DNA from: Proteus mirabilis ATCC 29906
GTDB taxonomy: Bacteria; Pseudomonadota; Gammaproteobacteria; Enterobacterales; Enterobacteriaceae
NCBI RefSeq assembly: GCF_000160755.1
Contig: NZ_GG668576.1
Span: 306,491-370,490 of the forward strand
Reading direction: 5' to 3'
Length of the DNA stretch: 64,000 nucleotides
The position numbers and the translations under genes are program-made. Positions 47,897-58,035 of this stretch are shown here, piece after piece (the first letter of the stretch is position 1; each line of letters opens with the position of its first letter). The notes under the pieces were generated by a model that was not told where the DNA came from, made no database searches, and was given only the letters and a program-made list of their open reading frames with translations.

Positions 47897-48811
47897 TCAA
47901 GATTTTTGATCTTCTAAGATATTTTTTAGCAATAATTGAGTCAACCTATTGGCCGCAGCGGGGATCGTTCGTTTGTTATGAGAAACTAACCATACTTCAG
48001 AGAAAGCATTCGAATTAGCAAAATGCAGATAATGCACACCATCAACTTTCATGCGGGTAAATGATTTTGTCACAATAGAAATCCCTAATCCGGCAGCGAC
48101 AAGCCCCAAGATGGTCATCGCCTCTCCGGCTTCCTGTGCTATCGTTGGTGTAATTCCCGCAAGGCTAAGCAATTGAATAATTTCATCATAAAGCGCCGTT
48201 CCTACATCTCGCTCAAAAAATACAAAAGGATATTGCCCAATATCTTGAATATTTACGCCTGTTTCTTTGTATTCAAGTAAAGGATGCCCTTCATAAACTG
48301 CCAAAATAAAAGGTTCACGAAATAGGAGCTGGTGGTGCAAATTATCAGGTAACACCGTATTACGCATAATTCCCAAATCGATGTGGCCAGTTAATAATGG
48401 TGATATTTGCTGTTTAGTATTCATTTGATGCATATGAATACCGACTTCAGGATAATTTTCCCTAAATTGACGCAAACTTAACGTAACCAAATGCATAAAA
48501 GGTGTTGTTGAGGTAAAACCAATTGAAATTTCACCTAATTCTCCTTTTTCCATTCTTGATGCTCGTGTCGCTACCGCCTTAACTTGTGCCATAATTTGAT
48601 AGGATCCTTTTAAAAACATTTGTCCTGCCGGGGTTAACGAAACAGAACGATTGGTTCTTTCGAGTAAACGAGCCCCTATCTCACTTTCTAAGGCTTGTAT
48701 TTGCTGACTTAAAGGAGGTTGGGAAATATTTAATCTCTCAGCTGCCTTACCAAAATGTAATTCTTCAGCAACAGCAATAAAATAACGTAAATGGCGAAGT
48801 TCTATATTCAT
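47897..48811 (-). CDS. ynfL: LysR-family regulator YnfL
   Basis: The 304-residue protein begins MNIELRHLRYFIAVAEELHFGKAA with the LysR HTH and has a typical effector domain (GEISIGFTSTTPFMHLVTLS, VAAGLGISIV). It is divergent from the MFS gene ynfM and follows mlc in the same order as in E. coli. It likely controls ynfM through the 138-bp shared promoter region, where a TGATATAAATCA palindrome (48911-48922) is seen. Confidence 0.9.
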   Translation of the reverse strand: MNIELRHLRYFIAVAEELHFGKAAERLNISQPPLSQQIQALESEIGARLLERTNRSVSLTPAGQMFLKGSYQIMAQVKAVATRASRMEKGELGEISIGFTSTTPFMHLVTLSLRQFRENYPEVGIHMHQMNTKQQISPLLTGHIDLGIMRNTVLPDNLHHQLLFREPFILAVYEGHPLLEYKETGVNIQDIGQYPFVFFERDVGTALYDEIIQLLSLAGITPTIAQEAGEAMTILGLVAAGLGISIVTKSFTRMKVDGVHYLHFANSNAFSEVWLVSHNKRTIPAAANRLTQLLLKNILEDQKS

Positions 48812-48949
48812 AATTTGTATTATTCGTTGATGTAAATGCCAATTGATACTTTAAAAGTCTTATTGCTAATGATTAATATATTAGACAAAAAAATCAAATG
48901 TTTCTAACATTGATATAAATCAAATTTAAGTATTGGATAGCCACTTTTT

Positions 48950-50215
48950 ATGGACACTCATGAAATAAGCAGTAAAAACATGGCCCTAAAAGAAGATGTT
49001 TCTATCAACACCACTTCTAAACCAAACAGTCCGAAACACTATATCCAGCGTGATGACGCGCTTTATATAAAAGTGACAGTGTCATTTTTTATGGTTGGTT
49101 TAGCCACTTTTGCATTACTCTACTTTGTGCAACCTATCTTACCTATCCTATCAAAAGAATTTTCAGTCACCCCAGCAACCAGTAGTCTTGCTTTATCGCT
49201 TTCTACAGGTCTTATGGCTTGTGGTCTATTGATTACAGGGCCTCTTTCTGATGCGTTTGGTCGAAAAAATGTGATGGTTATTGCGCTATTTTGTGCGGCT
49301 TTTTTCACACTATTAAGTGCCATGATGAATAGCTGGACGGGGATTTTAATTACACGAGCACTCGTAGGACTATCACTTAGTGGTGTTGCAGCCGTTGCGA
49401 TGACCTACCTTAGCGAAGAGATCCATCCTGCTTATCTAGCCTTATCGATGGGGCTTTATATTAGCGGTAACTCTATTGGTGGTATGAGTGGCCGTGTTAT
49501 TACTGGTGTTTTGAGTGATTATTACTCTTGGCGTGTGTCTGTGATTATTTTAGGTATTTTTGCCCTTGTTGCTGCTATCATTTTTTGGCGAATATTGCCG
49601 ACATCACAACATTTTAGGCCAGCAACCTTAAAACCACGTAATCTTCTTATCACAACTAAATTGCATTTTAGAGATAAAGGACTCCCTCTTCTTTTTATTG
49701 AAGGTGGCTTGTTAATGGGAGGATTTGTAACTTTATTTAATTATATTGGTTATCGCCTATTAGATGCACCTTATTCATTAACTCAAACAACCGTTGGTTT
49801 AATTTCAATTGTTTATTTGAGTGGAACTTATAGCGCATCGAAAGCAGGCTTATTAACCAATAAATATGGATTAGGTAAAGTGTTTATTGCCGGTGTTTCT
49901 ATGATGCTAGCGGGTATATTAATTACACTATTTGACTCTCTAGCAATTATTTTTATAGGTATGCTTATTTTAACTACAGGTTTTTTTGCTGCCCATGCGG
50001 TAGCAAGTAGTTGGGTTGGACGTCGAGCTAAACGAGGACGTGCGCAGGCCTCTTCTCTTTATCTATTTACCTATTATGCAGGTTCGAGTATTGCGGGAAC
50101 ACTAGGTGGGATCTTCTGGGTCAATTTTGGTTGGCTTGGTGTTGGGTTGTTTATTGCTTTTTTAATGTTAACCGCACTATTAATCGCACTGCGCCTTAAT
50201 CGAATAGCACAATAA
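48950..50215 (+). CDS. ynfM: MFS transporter YnfM
   Basis: The 421-residue protein has about 12 membrane segments after a ~45-residue cytoplasmic N-terminus. FVQPILPILSKEF, GPLSDAFGRKNVM and SWVGRRAKRGRAQASSLYLF match E. coli YnfM, an MFS exporter linked to arabinose efflux-like functions. It is divergent from ynfL. Substrate not established. Confidence 0.88.
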   Translation: MDTHEISSKNMALKEDVSINTTSKPNSPKHYIQRDDALYIKVTVSFFMVGLATFALLYFVQPILPILSKEFSVTPATSSLALSLSTGLMACGLLITGPLSDAFGRKNVMVIALFCAAFFTLLSAMMNSWTGILITRALVGLSLSGVAAVAMTYLSEEIHPAYLALSMGLYISGNSIGGMSGRVITGVLSDYYSWRVSVIILGIFALVAAIIFWRILPTSQHFRPATLKPRNLLITTKLHFRDKGLPLLFIEGGLLMGGFVTLFNYIGYRLLDAPYSLTQTTVGLISIVYLSGTYSASKAGLLTNKYGLGKVFIAGVSMMLAGILITLFDSLAIIFIGMLILTTGFFAAHAVASSWVGRRAKRGRAQASSLYLFTYYAGSSIAGTLGGIFWVNFGWLGVGLFIAFLMLTALLIALRLNRIAQ

Positions 50216-50329
50216 AAAGTCATAATTTTCTATCTGTTAATTTATAAAAACCTATTGATAATAAAGAAAATTGTGACTTTACTTTGCTTTTTTTAATATG
50301 GATTCTCTATTTTGAAAAGGACAACAACC

Positions 50330-50473
50330 ATGACTTTAATAAAATTACCAATAATACTAGCAACACTATTATTTGCATCTATATCTGTTGCCACAGTAGA
50401 CAACTGTCCACCGACTAAGCCAGATTGTGTAGACGAATATACAGCTTTTCATTACCCCCCTGAAGAAGATTAA
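50330..50473 (+). CDS. Small secreted cysteine-containing protein
   Basis: A 47-codon ORF with AAGGA (50317-50321) before ATG 50330. Residues 1-22 form a signal peptide (LIKLPIILATLLFASISVATV); the mature part is only about 25 residues with two cysteines (NCPPTKPDC) and an acidic tail (PPEED). No family is recognised. In E. coli the gene after ynfM is asr, but this shows no similarity to Asr. Confidence 0.5.
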   Translation: MTLIKLPIILATLLFASISVATVDNCPPTKPDCVDEYTAFHYPPEED

Positions 50474-50656
50474 AAATAAAACCAAGCTAGCTTAAAAAAA
50501 CCGCATATAACGATATTTAAGAAAAATATCATCAACAAAGTGCCCTTTTATCGCTATACTGTATAAATAAACAGTATAGCGTAATTTTTTAATTTTCACC
50601 CTACTAGACGATATACATTCCACTGAAGTTTATGTATTGTTTTTAATAACGGGTAA

Positions 50657-50675
50657 TTGTATGTTGTAACTAAAC
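50657..50675 (+). promoter_or_regulatory. Ter replication-terminator site in the tus promoter
   Basis: TTGTATGTTGTAACTAAAC matches E. coli TerB closely, including the core TATGTTGTAACTAAA and the key G (50659) preceding it. It lies 12 bp before the tus start codon, as TerB does in E. coli, so Tus should both stop forks here and repress its own gene. By the E. coli convention the non-permissive side is the left side, so forks that have passed dif would be stopped. Confidence 0.88.
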
Positions 50676-50687
50676 AAGGTTATAGAG

Positions 50688-51617
50688 ATGAGTAAATATA
50701 ATGCAATACAGCGATTTAATCTCTGTTTTCAACAACTTGAAACAGAAATCAATGCTCTTACCGATTTTCTTCGTCAGTTAAAGCAACTTCCTTCTGCGGT
50801 TTTTGAATTACCTGAGGTAAGTAAAGAAGATGAACATGATGAGATAACAAATATTACAGTGTCACCTAGTTATGATCTTGATGCTTTAGAACTCTCTTTA
50901 AAATTAATGACCAATCTCTTTATCTATGATAATGCCCCACATGTCAGTAGCAAGCGTGCGATACGTTTACCGGGGGTACTCTGTTTTAGTGTCAGCAATC
51001 CTGTATTTAAGAATGTAAAAACACAAGTAGAGAGCATTAATTCATTAAAAAAACAGCTTTCAGATATTGTGACGAAAGAGTCTGGTATTTCGAAAGAAGA
51101 ACGTTTTGATTTTGTCCATAATCAGCTAAAAGGCTTAATTACACTTAATGCTTATCGCACCCTCACCCTACTTTCTGATCCTGATACAGTACGTTTTGGC
51201 TGGGCCAATAAAAACATTATAAAAAACTTAACTCGTAATGATGTGTTAGCTCAGCTAGAAAAAAGTCGAGAAGCCAATCGCGCCGTACCTCCTTATACTA
51301 GTGAACAATGGGCTGAACGTATCGATAAAGAGATAATGACCCTTTCACAACTCCCGGAAAATGCCAAATTAAAAATTAAGCGTCCAGTGAAAGTCCAACC
51401 TATTGCCAGAGTTTGGTATTCGGAGCAACAAAAACAGGTACAATATGCTTGTCCCCTACCATTATTAGCTTTCTATATTGATAAAGCGTCGGATTTTAAG
51501 CCCATAATAGGTGAATTAGCTGATTATGATGTGAATAATATTCAAATTCGCCATCGCCCTAAAGCCAAAAAGTTACAATTAATTATTCCACGCTTACATT
51601 TATATCTTGAAAAATAA
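50688..51617 (+). CDS. tus: Replication terminus site-binding protein Tus
   Basis: The 309-residue protein matches E. coli Tus (309 aa): ELPEVSKEDEHDEI, SSKRAIRLPGVLCF, LITLNAYRTLTLLSDPDTVRFGWANKNIIKN, NAKLKIKRPVKVQPIARVWY and the ending RLIIPRLHLYLEK-like. It binds Ter sites and blocks DnaB helicase in one direction. TAGAGATG supplies the ribosome binding site. Fork trapping here agrees with the dif site in the same window. Confidence 0.95.
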   Translation: MSKYNAIQRFNLCFQQLETEINALTDFLRQLKQLPSAVFELPEVSKEDEHDEITNITVSPSYDLDALELSLKLMTNLFIYDNAPHVSSKRAIRLPGVLCFSVSNPVFKNVKTQVESINSLKKQLSDIVTKESGISKEERFDFVHNQLKGLITLNAYRTLTLLSDPDTVRFGWANKNIIKNLTRNDVLAQLEKSREANRAVPPYTSEQWAERIDKEIMTLSQLPENAKLKIKRPVKVQPIARVWYSEQQKQVQYACPLPLLAFYIDKASDFKPIIGELADYDVNNIQIRHRPKAKKLQLIIPRLHLYLEK

Positions 51618-51622
51618 GCAAT

Positions 51623-51655
51623 AGAAAAAAAATCCCGCTATCTGGGATAGCGGGA
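51623..51655. terminator. Terminator between tus and fumC
   Basis: ATCCCGCTATC pairs with GATAGCGGGAT around a 2-3 nt loop. On the minus strand it is followed by TTTTTTTTCTAT, so it is a strong fumC terminator. Confidence 0.85.
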
Positions 51656-51692
51656 TCCAATATTGTACTAGATAAAATAAGCGTATAATTGC

Positions 51693-53090
51693 TTATTTTT
51701 TCATACTACCAACCATATCTTCTGGACGTACCCAGCTATCAAATTCTTCTGCTGTCAGGTAGTTCAGTTTCAGTGCAGATTCTTTCAGCGTTAAGCCCTC
51801 TTTATGAGCTTTCTTCGCGATCTCTGCAGCTTTGTCATAACCGATATGGGTATTTAATGCCGTAACCAGCATTAAAGACTCATGCAATAATTTATTAATA
51901 CGCTCACGGTTTGGTTCAATACCAATAGCACAATGCTCGTTAAAGCTACGCATACCATCAGCCAATAAACGCACTGATTGTAGGAAGTTATCAATAATCA
52001 TTGGGCGATATACGTTCAGTTCAAAGTTACCTGAAGCACCACCGATATTGATAGCAACATCATTACCCATAACTTGAGCGCACAGCATGGTTAACGCTTC
52101 ACACTGAGTTGGGTTCACTTTACCTGGCATAATGGAGCTACCTGGCTCATTTTCTGGAATAGAAATTTCGCCAATACCGCAACGAGGGCCAGATGCTAAC
52201 CAACGTACATCATTAGCTATTTTCATTAATGAGGCAGCTAAACCTTTTAACGCACCATGAGAATGAACCAGTGCATCACAGGTTGCTAATGCTTCAAATT
52301 TGTTAGGAGCCGTGACAAATGGCTGACCTGATAATTCAGCGATACGTTTAGCAACGCGAACTGCGTACTCAGGATGTGTATTTAATCCTGTACCAACCGC
52401 CGTTCCTCCCAACGCAAGCTCACACACATGAGGAACTGAATCTTCGATATGTTTGATATTATGCTCAAGCATCGCCGCCCAACCGGAGATTTCTTGACCT
52501 AATGTAAGTGGTGTCGCATCTTGCAGGTGAGTACGACCAATCTTGACGATATCATGGAAAGCTTCTGCTTTCTCTTTAAATACTTTCAGTAATGATTTTA
52601 ATTCCGGCAGTAAATCCTGACGTAATGCGATAACAGCAGCGACATGCATGGCCGTTGGGAACACATCATTTGAACTTTGACTTTTGTTAACATCATCATT
52701 CGGATGAATTTTGCGTTCCATGCCACGGATACCACCTAGTATCTCACTACCACGGTTAGCTAACACTTCATTCATATTCATATTTGATTGAGTGCCAGAA
52801 CCGGTCTGCCAGATTGCTAATGGGAATTCAGTTGGGTGTTTACCTGCCAGCACTTCATCAGCAGCAGCAATAATTGCATCTGCACGTTCTTTAGGTAATA
52901 ACCCGAGATCCATATTGACACCGGCGGCGGCTTTTTTGGTTAAAGCAAGCGCGTGGATCAGTGCAACAGGCATTTTTTCTACTGAAATACGGAAGTGTTC
53001 TAGAGAACGCTGCGTTTGAGCTCCCCATAACTGGTCAGCTGGTACTTCGATTTGTCCCATTGAGTCTTTTTCAATGCGAGTGGCTGCCAT
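51693..53090 (-). CDS. fumC: Fumarate hydratase class II FumC
   Basis: The 465-residue protein holds [53 protein letters not shown] and [17 protein letters not shown] (the loop with the catalytic serine). This is the iron-free, heat-stable class II enzyme that interconverts fumarate and malate in the TCA cycle. Convergent with tus, as in E. coli. Confidence 0.95.
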   Translation of the reverse strand: MAATRIEKDSMGQIEVPADQLWGAQTQRSLEHFRISVEKMPVALIHALALTKKAAAGVNMDLGLLPKERADAIIAAADEVLAGKHPTEFPLAIWQTGSGTQSNMNMNEVLANRGSEILGGIRGMERKIHPNDDVNKSQSSNDVFPTAMHVAAVIALRQDLLPELKSLLKVFKEKAEAFHDIVKIGRTHLQDATPLTLGQEISGWAAMLEHNIKHIEDSVPHVCELALGGTAVGTGLNTHPEYAVRVAKRIAELSGQPFVTAPNKFEALATCDALVHSHGALKGLAASLMKIANDVRWLASGPRCGIGEISIPENEPGSSIMPGKVNPTQCEALTMLCAQVMGNDVAINIGGASGNFELNVYRPMIIDNFLQSVRLLADGMRSFNEHCAIGIEPNRERINKLLHESLMLVTALNTHIGYDKAAEIAKKAHKEGLTLKESALKLNYLTAEEFDSWVRPEDMVGSMKK

Positions 53091-53664
53091 TTCAATCTCC
53101 TTAAGTACACAGAATAATTGATTAGTTCCGAATTACTTTCTAGTAAATAACTCGGATACAGCTATCATGCCATAAATAGAATAATAAATATGAGAGCTAA
53201 AGCGAGCTTATGAAATTTATAACAGAATGAAATTGGTTGATTTTTCTGATTAAATGAGGTTGGCTCACGATAATATTGGTGTTTTTGCTCTCTATTTATA
53301 ACCATATTAATTACAAGCTTTTATTCTGTATCATAAATACAAATATGGCTTAAATAAATATACTTTTAATCCAAAAAAGACCAAAAAACGACATTTTTAT
53401 CTTTAATTGCCTTATTTAAGTTATCTATAATTATTTCTCTTTAAACTCATTGTGTTAGCTTATAACTAAGTAAGTTCTGATTGCGTTCTTATTTCACTAA
53501 ATCTATATTTACAGAGAATATAGATAGCAATTAATATACGCTAATTATCTATATTCATATTCAGAGTATTGATAACCAAAACCAATTTGTTGGATTGTTT
53601 AAGGGTAGCAAAACAATCTTAAGAACGTATGCTACAAAGCATACACAGAGGATGGACTAGAATT
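53091..53664. other. AT-rich intergenic region fumC / ydgA
   Basis: These 574 bp contain the divergent promoters of fumC and ydgA. I saw no gene, strong hairpin or known operator beyond general AT-richness. Confidence 0.4.
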
Positions 53665-55338
53665 ATGAAGAAATCGCTTGTCGCTGTTGGTGTTATTGTT
53701 GCACTAGGTGTTGTTTGGACCGGTGCATCATGGTACATGGGCAGTAAAATTGAAAGCCGCTTACAGGAAGAAACCAAACGCACTAACGTTCAATTAGCGC
53801 AACTTGCTAAAGAAAGCCAATTAGGTGCGGATATTAAACTTGAAATTCGTGACTATAAGAAAGGCGTCTTTACTTCTACTGCTGATCTTGCGGTTGTGAT
53901 TTCAGAGCATGCCAAATCAGATGAAGATAAAAAAGTAGAAGAAGTGCTCTTTAAGACGGATATTGACCATGGGCCATTCCCTCTTTCTGATATTGCTCAA
54001 TTTAATCTAGCTCCTAAGTTAGCAGCAATGAATAATACTTTAGTGAATAATGAGACCACTAAAGATCTATTTAAGTTGACCAAAGAGCCATCATTTATTG
54101 ATATGCACTCTTCTTTATCGTTTGATGGCAGTGTATCAGGTAAAGTTAACATAAATCCTATTAATTACAGCAAAGAAGGTAGCCAGTTAACAACATCTGC
54201 GTTTCAGATTGATTTTTCTTCCGATAAAAATGCAACAAACATCTCAACAGCCGTAAAAGGTGATGAAGTCATTGTTAAGAAAGGTAATGATGAAACCTTT
54301 ACGCTGAAAAATATTGCAGGCTCTGTCGAAGGAACTAAAGTTAAAGACGATCAATATCTATTTGATACACAAACACTGAACTTTGGCGATATTACCTTTA
54401 CGAGCCAAGATAAGTCATCTAATTTCACTTTAAAAGATACTTCTCTTGCAACTAAGAGCCAAATTAAAGATAAATTATTCTTTATCACTCAAGATTATAG
54501 TTTTAAATCTCTTAATGTTGGTGGTTTTGATTTTGGTGCGGGTAAATTTGCTTACTCAATTGATAAAGCAGATCCAGATGCGATGTTGCTATTAACAAAA
54601 GTTTATAACAGCACCTTCTTACCTTGGAATCAAAATAAATACGATAATTCAGCGATGATTGAGCAAGCTGTACGTGATGTTTTGGAAAAAGGTTTAGTAT
54701 TCCGTATCGATGAAGCATCACTTACCAATAGCAGTGGCGCAAGCAAGCTAAACTTTAAGTTAGATTTAAATGCGTTCAATGCTGATGCACTGAAAAAAGA
54801 AGACAAGGCGCCTTCAGTTCTGTTTAATGAATTGTTTAATAATATCGATTTTAATATCGATCTTTCTGTACCAATGCTAACGGAGTTCCGTAGTACCACA
54901 CAATACCTTGATGTTATGCGTTATTCTGAAAAAGGCTTAACAGACGAAGATAAAGCTGAAATTCAGAAAACAACCGCTAACGACATGGCACAGTTAAAAA
55001 CTGAATTACAGCAAAATATCAATCAAATTTCTCAAGACGAGAAAGATGCTCTGCCATTGATGCTGTTATCACAAGACGGTAATAAACTGTCTTTAAACCT
55101 GAACTATGCTGCTGATAAATTTACTATGAACGGTAAAACTTACAGCTTTGATGAGTTTATGGAAGTAACACAAGCCCCTCAAATGTTAGGTTTAGCGGCT
55201 ATGTTATTTGGTGCAGGTGCTTCTTCTTATGATTATGATGACTCTGATTATCCTGAATATTCAGAAGAGCCAGATCAAAATGATGCAATAGAAGAGCCAC
55301 AAGTTGAAATCCCAGCGGCACCTGCTGAAAACAATTAA
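53665..55338 (+). CDS. ydgA: DUF945 periplasmic protein YdgA
   Basis: I start at ATG 53665 (557 aa), giving an N-terminal membrane/signal segment MKKSLVAVGVIVALGVVW; the frame's upstream start at 53629 adds only 12 residues. The rest is the DUF945 repeat-like beta-rich region of YdgA/YihF. The protein is about 50 residues longer than E. coli YdgA (502 aa), mostly because of an acidic, proline-rich C-terminal tail (YDYDDSDYPEYSEEPDQND and after). Function unknown; it is probably membrane-anchored in the periplasm. Confidence 0.87.
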   Translation: MKKSLVAVGVIVALGVVWTGASWYMGSKIESRLQEETKRTNVQLAQLAKESQLGADIKLEIRDYKKGVFTSTADLAVVISEHAKSDEDKKVEEVLFKTDIDHGPFPLSDIAQFNLAPKLAAMNNTLVNNETTKDLFKLTKEPSFIDMHSSLSFDGSVSGKVNINPINYSKEGSQLTTSAFQIDFSSDKNATNISTAVKGDEVIVKKGNDETFTLKNIAGSVEGTKVKDDQYLFDTQTLNFGDITFTSQDKSSNFTLKDTSLATKSQIKDKLFFITQDYSFKSLNVGGFDFGAGKFAYSIDKADPDAMLLLTKVYNSTFLPWNQNKYDNSAMIEQAVRDVLEKGLVFRIDEASLTNSSGASKLNFKLDLNAFNADALKKEDKAPSVLFNELFNNIDFNIDLSVPMLTEFRSTTQYLDVMRYSEKGLTDEDKAEIQKTTANDMAQLKTELQQNINQISQDEKDALPLMLLSQDGNKLSLNLNYAADKFTMNGKTYSFDEFMEVTQAPQMLGLAAMLFGAGASSYDYDDSDYPEYSEEPDQNDAIEEPQVEIPAAPAENN

Positions 55339-55373
55339 TTTTAGTCACTGATAGCATACAGTCACTAATCAAT

Positions 55374-55415
55374 AAAGCCCCCTATCACCATTCTTATGAT
55401 AAGGGGCTTTTTATT
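55374..55415. terminator. Terminator between ydgA and the VWA gene
   Basis: AAAGCCCCCTATCA pairs, with one mismatch, with TGATAAGGGGCTTT, and TTATTG follows. It serves convergent genes. Confidence 0.85.
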
Positions 55416-55419
55416 GTTA

Positions 55420-56406
55420 TTAACAATCACAATGAGGCTTAAACACTTCGCGTGTGCCCCAATCTTCTTTACAACATGAATCAATCGCTTTATGCATTAT
55501 TTCTGCAAGGGTATTAACTGTTGATATAATAGTAGAGAGCTCTTCACAAACATGACGACACGTTGAATTATCTTTATTCAGATCAGGAAGTTTAGGTAAT
55601 GTTAAACTGTCACATAGAATTTCTTGCAGAACTAAAGAAAAATTAGCGATACCTGTTGTGTATATATAAGAGCGTCCTCCCGTCATCTGCGCTAAGCGCA
55701 CATACTCTTTCGTGATGTTATCTCTATCAGCAATAGTAGGAAAGCGATCCACATTAGAGGGATCATCATTAGGCGTTCCCTGATAAGTATATACTTTTAC
55801 TTTTTCGCTTCTAGCAACCACTATTGCCTCATTGTTTTTAAGCACAGCGGCTTGTGTTAATACACCTCCGCCACCTTCCATACCTTCATCACCTAAGACA
55901 AAAATTGCACGACGAGCGCCATCTCGCCAATCGAAATATTTACACACATCAATGACGGCTCGGCATAAATCTTCTTTATTTCCAGCATGATCTCGTCCAT
56001 CAGCCTCTTTAAATGGCGCTCTTGCTTGTAATTTGTGAGCAGATACACCTTGTGTCATTAAATAGTCAGTCACTGAGCGATCGAACTTAGTATTATCCCA
56101 CGTACCTTCTATTCCTAAAAAAGTGACTCTTAAACTTGATGGGCAACGTCCTAATGCCTTTTGAACAGCATCATCTATTTGTTGACTTAAATCAGAAGAT
56201 TCATCAGCCATTGAGCCACTTGTATCTATTACCACAACTAAATCTAAAGCAACATTGCCATCTCCTGTCTCCATTTGTGAACTTAAAGTAGGGTTAGCAG
56301 TTGGTGGCGGAATTATTGGGTTAGCAGTTGGTGGCGGAATTATTGGTTTAGCTATTTGTTTATTACTATCATTATTTATTAAACTATTATTTGATTTTCC
56401 ATTCAT
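55420..56406 (-). CDS. VWA-domain protein with proline-rich N-terminal repeats
   Basis: The 328-residue protein has no signal peptide. Residues 21-38 are two copies of PIIPPPTAN (a 27-bp tandem repeat in DNA). A von Willebrand factor A domain follows (about 55-270) with the metal-ion site DTSGS at 61-65 preceded by VVVI. Later parts include RRAIFVLGDEGMEGGGG and a C-terminal cysteine-rich tail (SCCKEDWGTREVF...HCDC). VWA domains bind protein partners through a metal ion. It is unrelated to its neighbours ydgA and add. Function unknown. Confidence 0.7.
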   Translation of the reverse strand: MNGKSNNSLINNDSNKQIAKPIIPPPTANPIIPPPTANPTLSSQMETGDGNVALDLVVVIDTSGSMADESSDLSQQIDDAVQKALGRCPSSLRVTFLGIEGTWDNTKFDRSVTDYLMTQGVSAHKLQARAPFKEADGRDHAGNKEDLCRAVIDVCKYFDWRDGARRAIFVLGDEGMEGGGGVLTQAAVLKNNEAIVVARSEKVKVYTYQGTPNDDPSNVDRFPTIADRDNITKEYVRLAQMTGGRSYIYTTGIANFSLVLQEILCDSLTLPKLPDLNKDNSTCRHVCEELSTIISTVNTLAEIMHKAIDSCCKEDWGTREVFKPHCDC

Positions 56407-56965
56407 ATTCTCGCTCCAATATATGCGATATTAAAAATAAAGTGATTAGCCTTTTTCTAGCAAGAATATATTATGATTTTATTTTGTTTATTCACTTCCT
56501 TATTAAATATAATAGATTTGTTGTTTTTTAATATCCCAATATTATTAACAATAATTAATAAAACAATCACTTTATTTATAATTAGATAATCAGCCCTTCC
56601 GCCAATAGACATTCTTAATTCTTACCAACACCTATCAATATATCTGATAGCTTATATCAAAAACTATGATATGTTTGTTTTTAAAGGAAAAATTACATTT
56701 TCAGCCAAGTTGATAAGAAGCATCAACTATACTGAAAAATAAAGATAATAAATGTACAGCATTAATTTAAAAATAATTTTTATCATCGAAAAATACAAAA
56801 AAAACGCCTCTTTATGTATTAAAAATAAACAACTTTAGTTTAATTTATAGTGAATCAATTGAAAATCATTCATAATAATAGGCAATTTATTACTTTATTC
56901 CCCTCAAAAGAAAGTCACCATAACAAGTGGATTTTCATTATTATTATTAAAAAGGAAAATAACAC
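56407..56965. other. AT-rich intergenic region VWA gene / add
   Basis: 559 bp of low-GC sequence holding the promoters of both genes. The only marked structure is the hairpin at 56698-56738. No gene was recognised. Confidence 0.4.
56698..56738. repeat. Interrupted inverted repeat upstream of add
   Basis: TTTTCAG-N3-AGTTGAT faces ATCAACT-N3-CTGAAAA around a 7-nt loop, so the two 7-bp stems are separated by a symmetric 3-nt internal loop. It could be an operator, an RNA element or a terminator-like structure; no T-run follows. Confidence 0.5.
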
Positions 56966-57967
56966 GTGATTGACACACAGTTGCCTTTAACCGATTTGCA
57001 CCGCCATTTAGATGGAAATATCCGTCCGGAAACAATTTTAGATTTAGCACAACAACATAATATTGCCCTACCTGCCTATGAGCTAGAAACATTGCGCCCA
57101 CATGTGCAGATAACTAAAAATGAGCCTAGCTTAGTGAGCTTCTTACAAAAGTTAGATTGGGGCGTTGCTGTACTCGCCGATTTAGACGCTTGTCGCCGTG
57201 TTGCTTATGAGAACGTCGTCGATGTTGCTAATGCAGGTATTGATTACGCAGAATTACGCTTTTCACCTTACTATATGGCCATGAATCATCAATTACCGAT
57301 TGAAGGTGTTGTTGAAGCAATTATTGATGGTGTACAAAGTGCCTTACACACTTATGATGTTGAGATCCGTTTAATCGGCATCTTAAGCCGTACTTTTGGT
57401 GAAAATGCCTGCCAGCAAGAATTAAATGGTCTATTAAAACATCAAGATAAAATCACCGCACTTGATTTAGCTGGCGATGAATTAGGTTTCCCTGGGCATT
57501 TATTCCAACCTCACTTTAATCGTGCTCGTGATACTGGCTGGAAGATCACCGTTCATGCAGGTGAAGCGGCTGGTGCTGAAAGTATTTGGCACGCGATTAA
57601 AGAATTAGGGGCAAGTCGTATTGGTCACGGTGTTAAAGCCATTGAAGATCCCCGTTTGATGGATTATCTCGCAGAGCACCAAATTGGTATTGAATCTTGC
57701 TTAACCTCAAATATTCAAACCAGTACTATTGCCTCTTTAGCACAACATCCTCTTAAGAAGTTCTTAGAGCACGGTATTATCGCCTCGCTCAATACTGACG
57801 ATCCGGCCGTGGAAGGTATTGAGTTAAAACATGAGTATACTGTTGCTGCTCCTGCGGCGGGTTTAACCGCAGCACAAATTCGCCAAGCACAAATTAATGG
57901 TCTTACTATGGCTTTTATTAGCCAAGCTGAACGTGATGCATTAATTAAAAAAGTGAGTTTAGGTTAA
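56966..57967 (+). CDS. add: Adenosine deaminase
   Basis: The 333-residue enzyme starts with GTG 56966, preceded by [20 protein letters not shown] (metal histidines), [23 protein letters not shown] and [11 protein letters not shown] carry the zinc ligands and catalytic residues and match E. coli Add. It deaminates adenosine and deoxyadenosine to inosine forms for purine salvage. Confidence 0.95.
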   Translation: MIDTQLPLTDLHRHLDGNIRPETILDLAQQHNIALPAYELETLRPHVQITKNEPSLVSFLQKLDWGVAVLADLDACRRVAYENVVDVANAGIDYAELRFSPYYMAMNHQLPIEGVVEAIIDGVQSALHTYDVEIRLIGILSRTFGENACQQELNGLLKHQDKITALDLAGDELGFPGHLFQPHFNRARDTGWKITVHAGEAAGAESIWHAIKELGASRIGHGVKAIEDPRLMDYLAEHQIGIESCLTSNIQTSTIASLAQHPLKKFLEHGIIASLNTDDPAVEGIELKHEYTVAAPAAGLTAAQIRQAQINGLTMAFISQAERDALIKKVSLG

Positions 57968-57980
57968 TATTAACGAAAAA

Positions 57981-58006
57981 ATACCGCCTTATTGCTAAGG
58001 CGGTAT
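57981..58006. terminator. Terminator between add and yfeH
   Basis: ATACCGCCTTA (57981-57991) pairs exactly with TAAGGCGGTAT (57996-58006) around TTGC, with T/A tracts on both sides. It serves both convergent genes. Confidence 0.88.
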
Positions 58007-58035
58007 TTTTATCTTTTGCTCTATTTTTACAGTGA

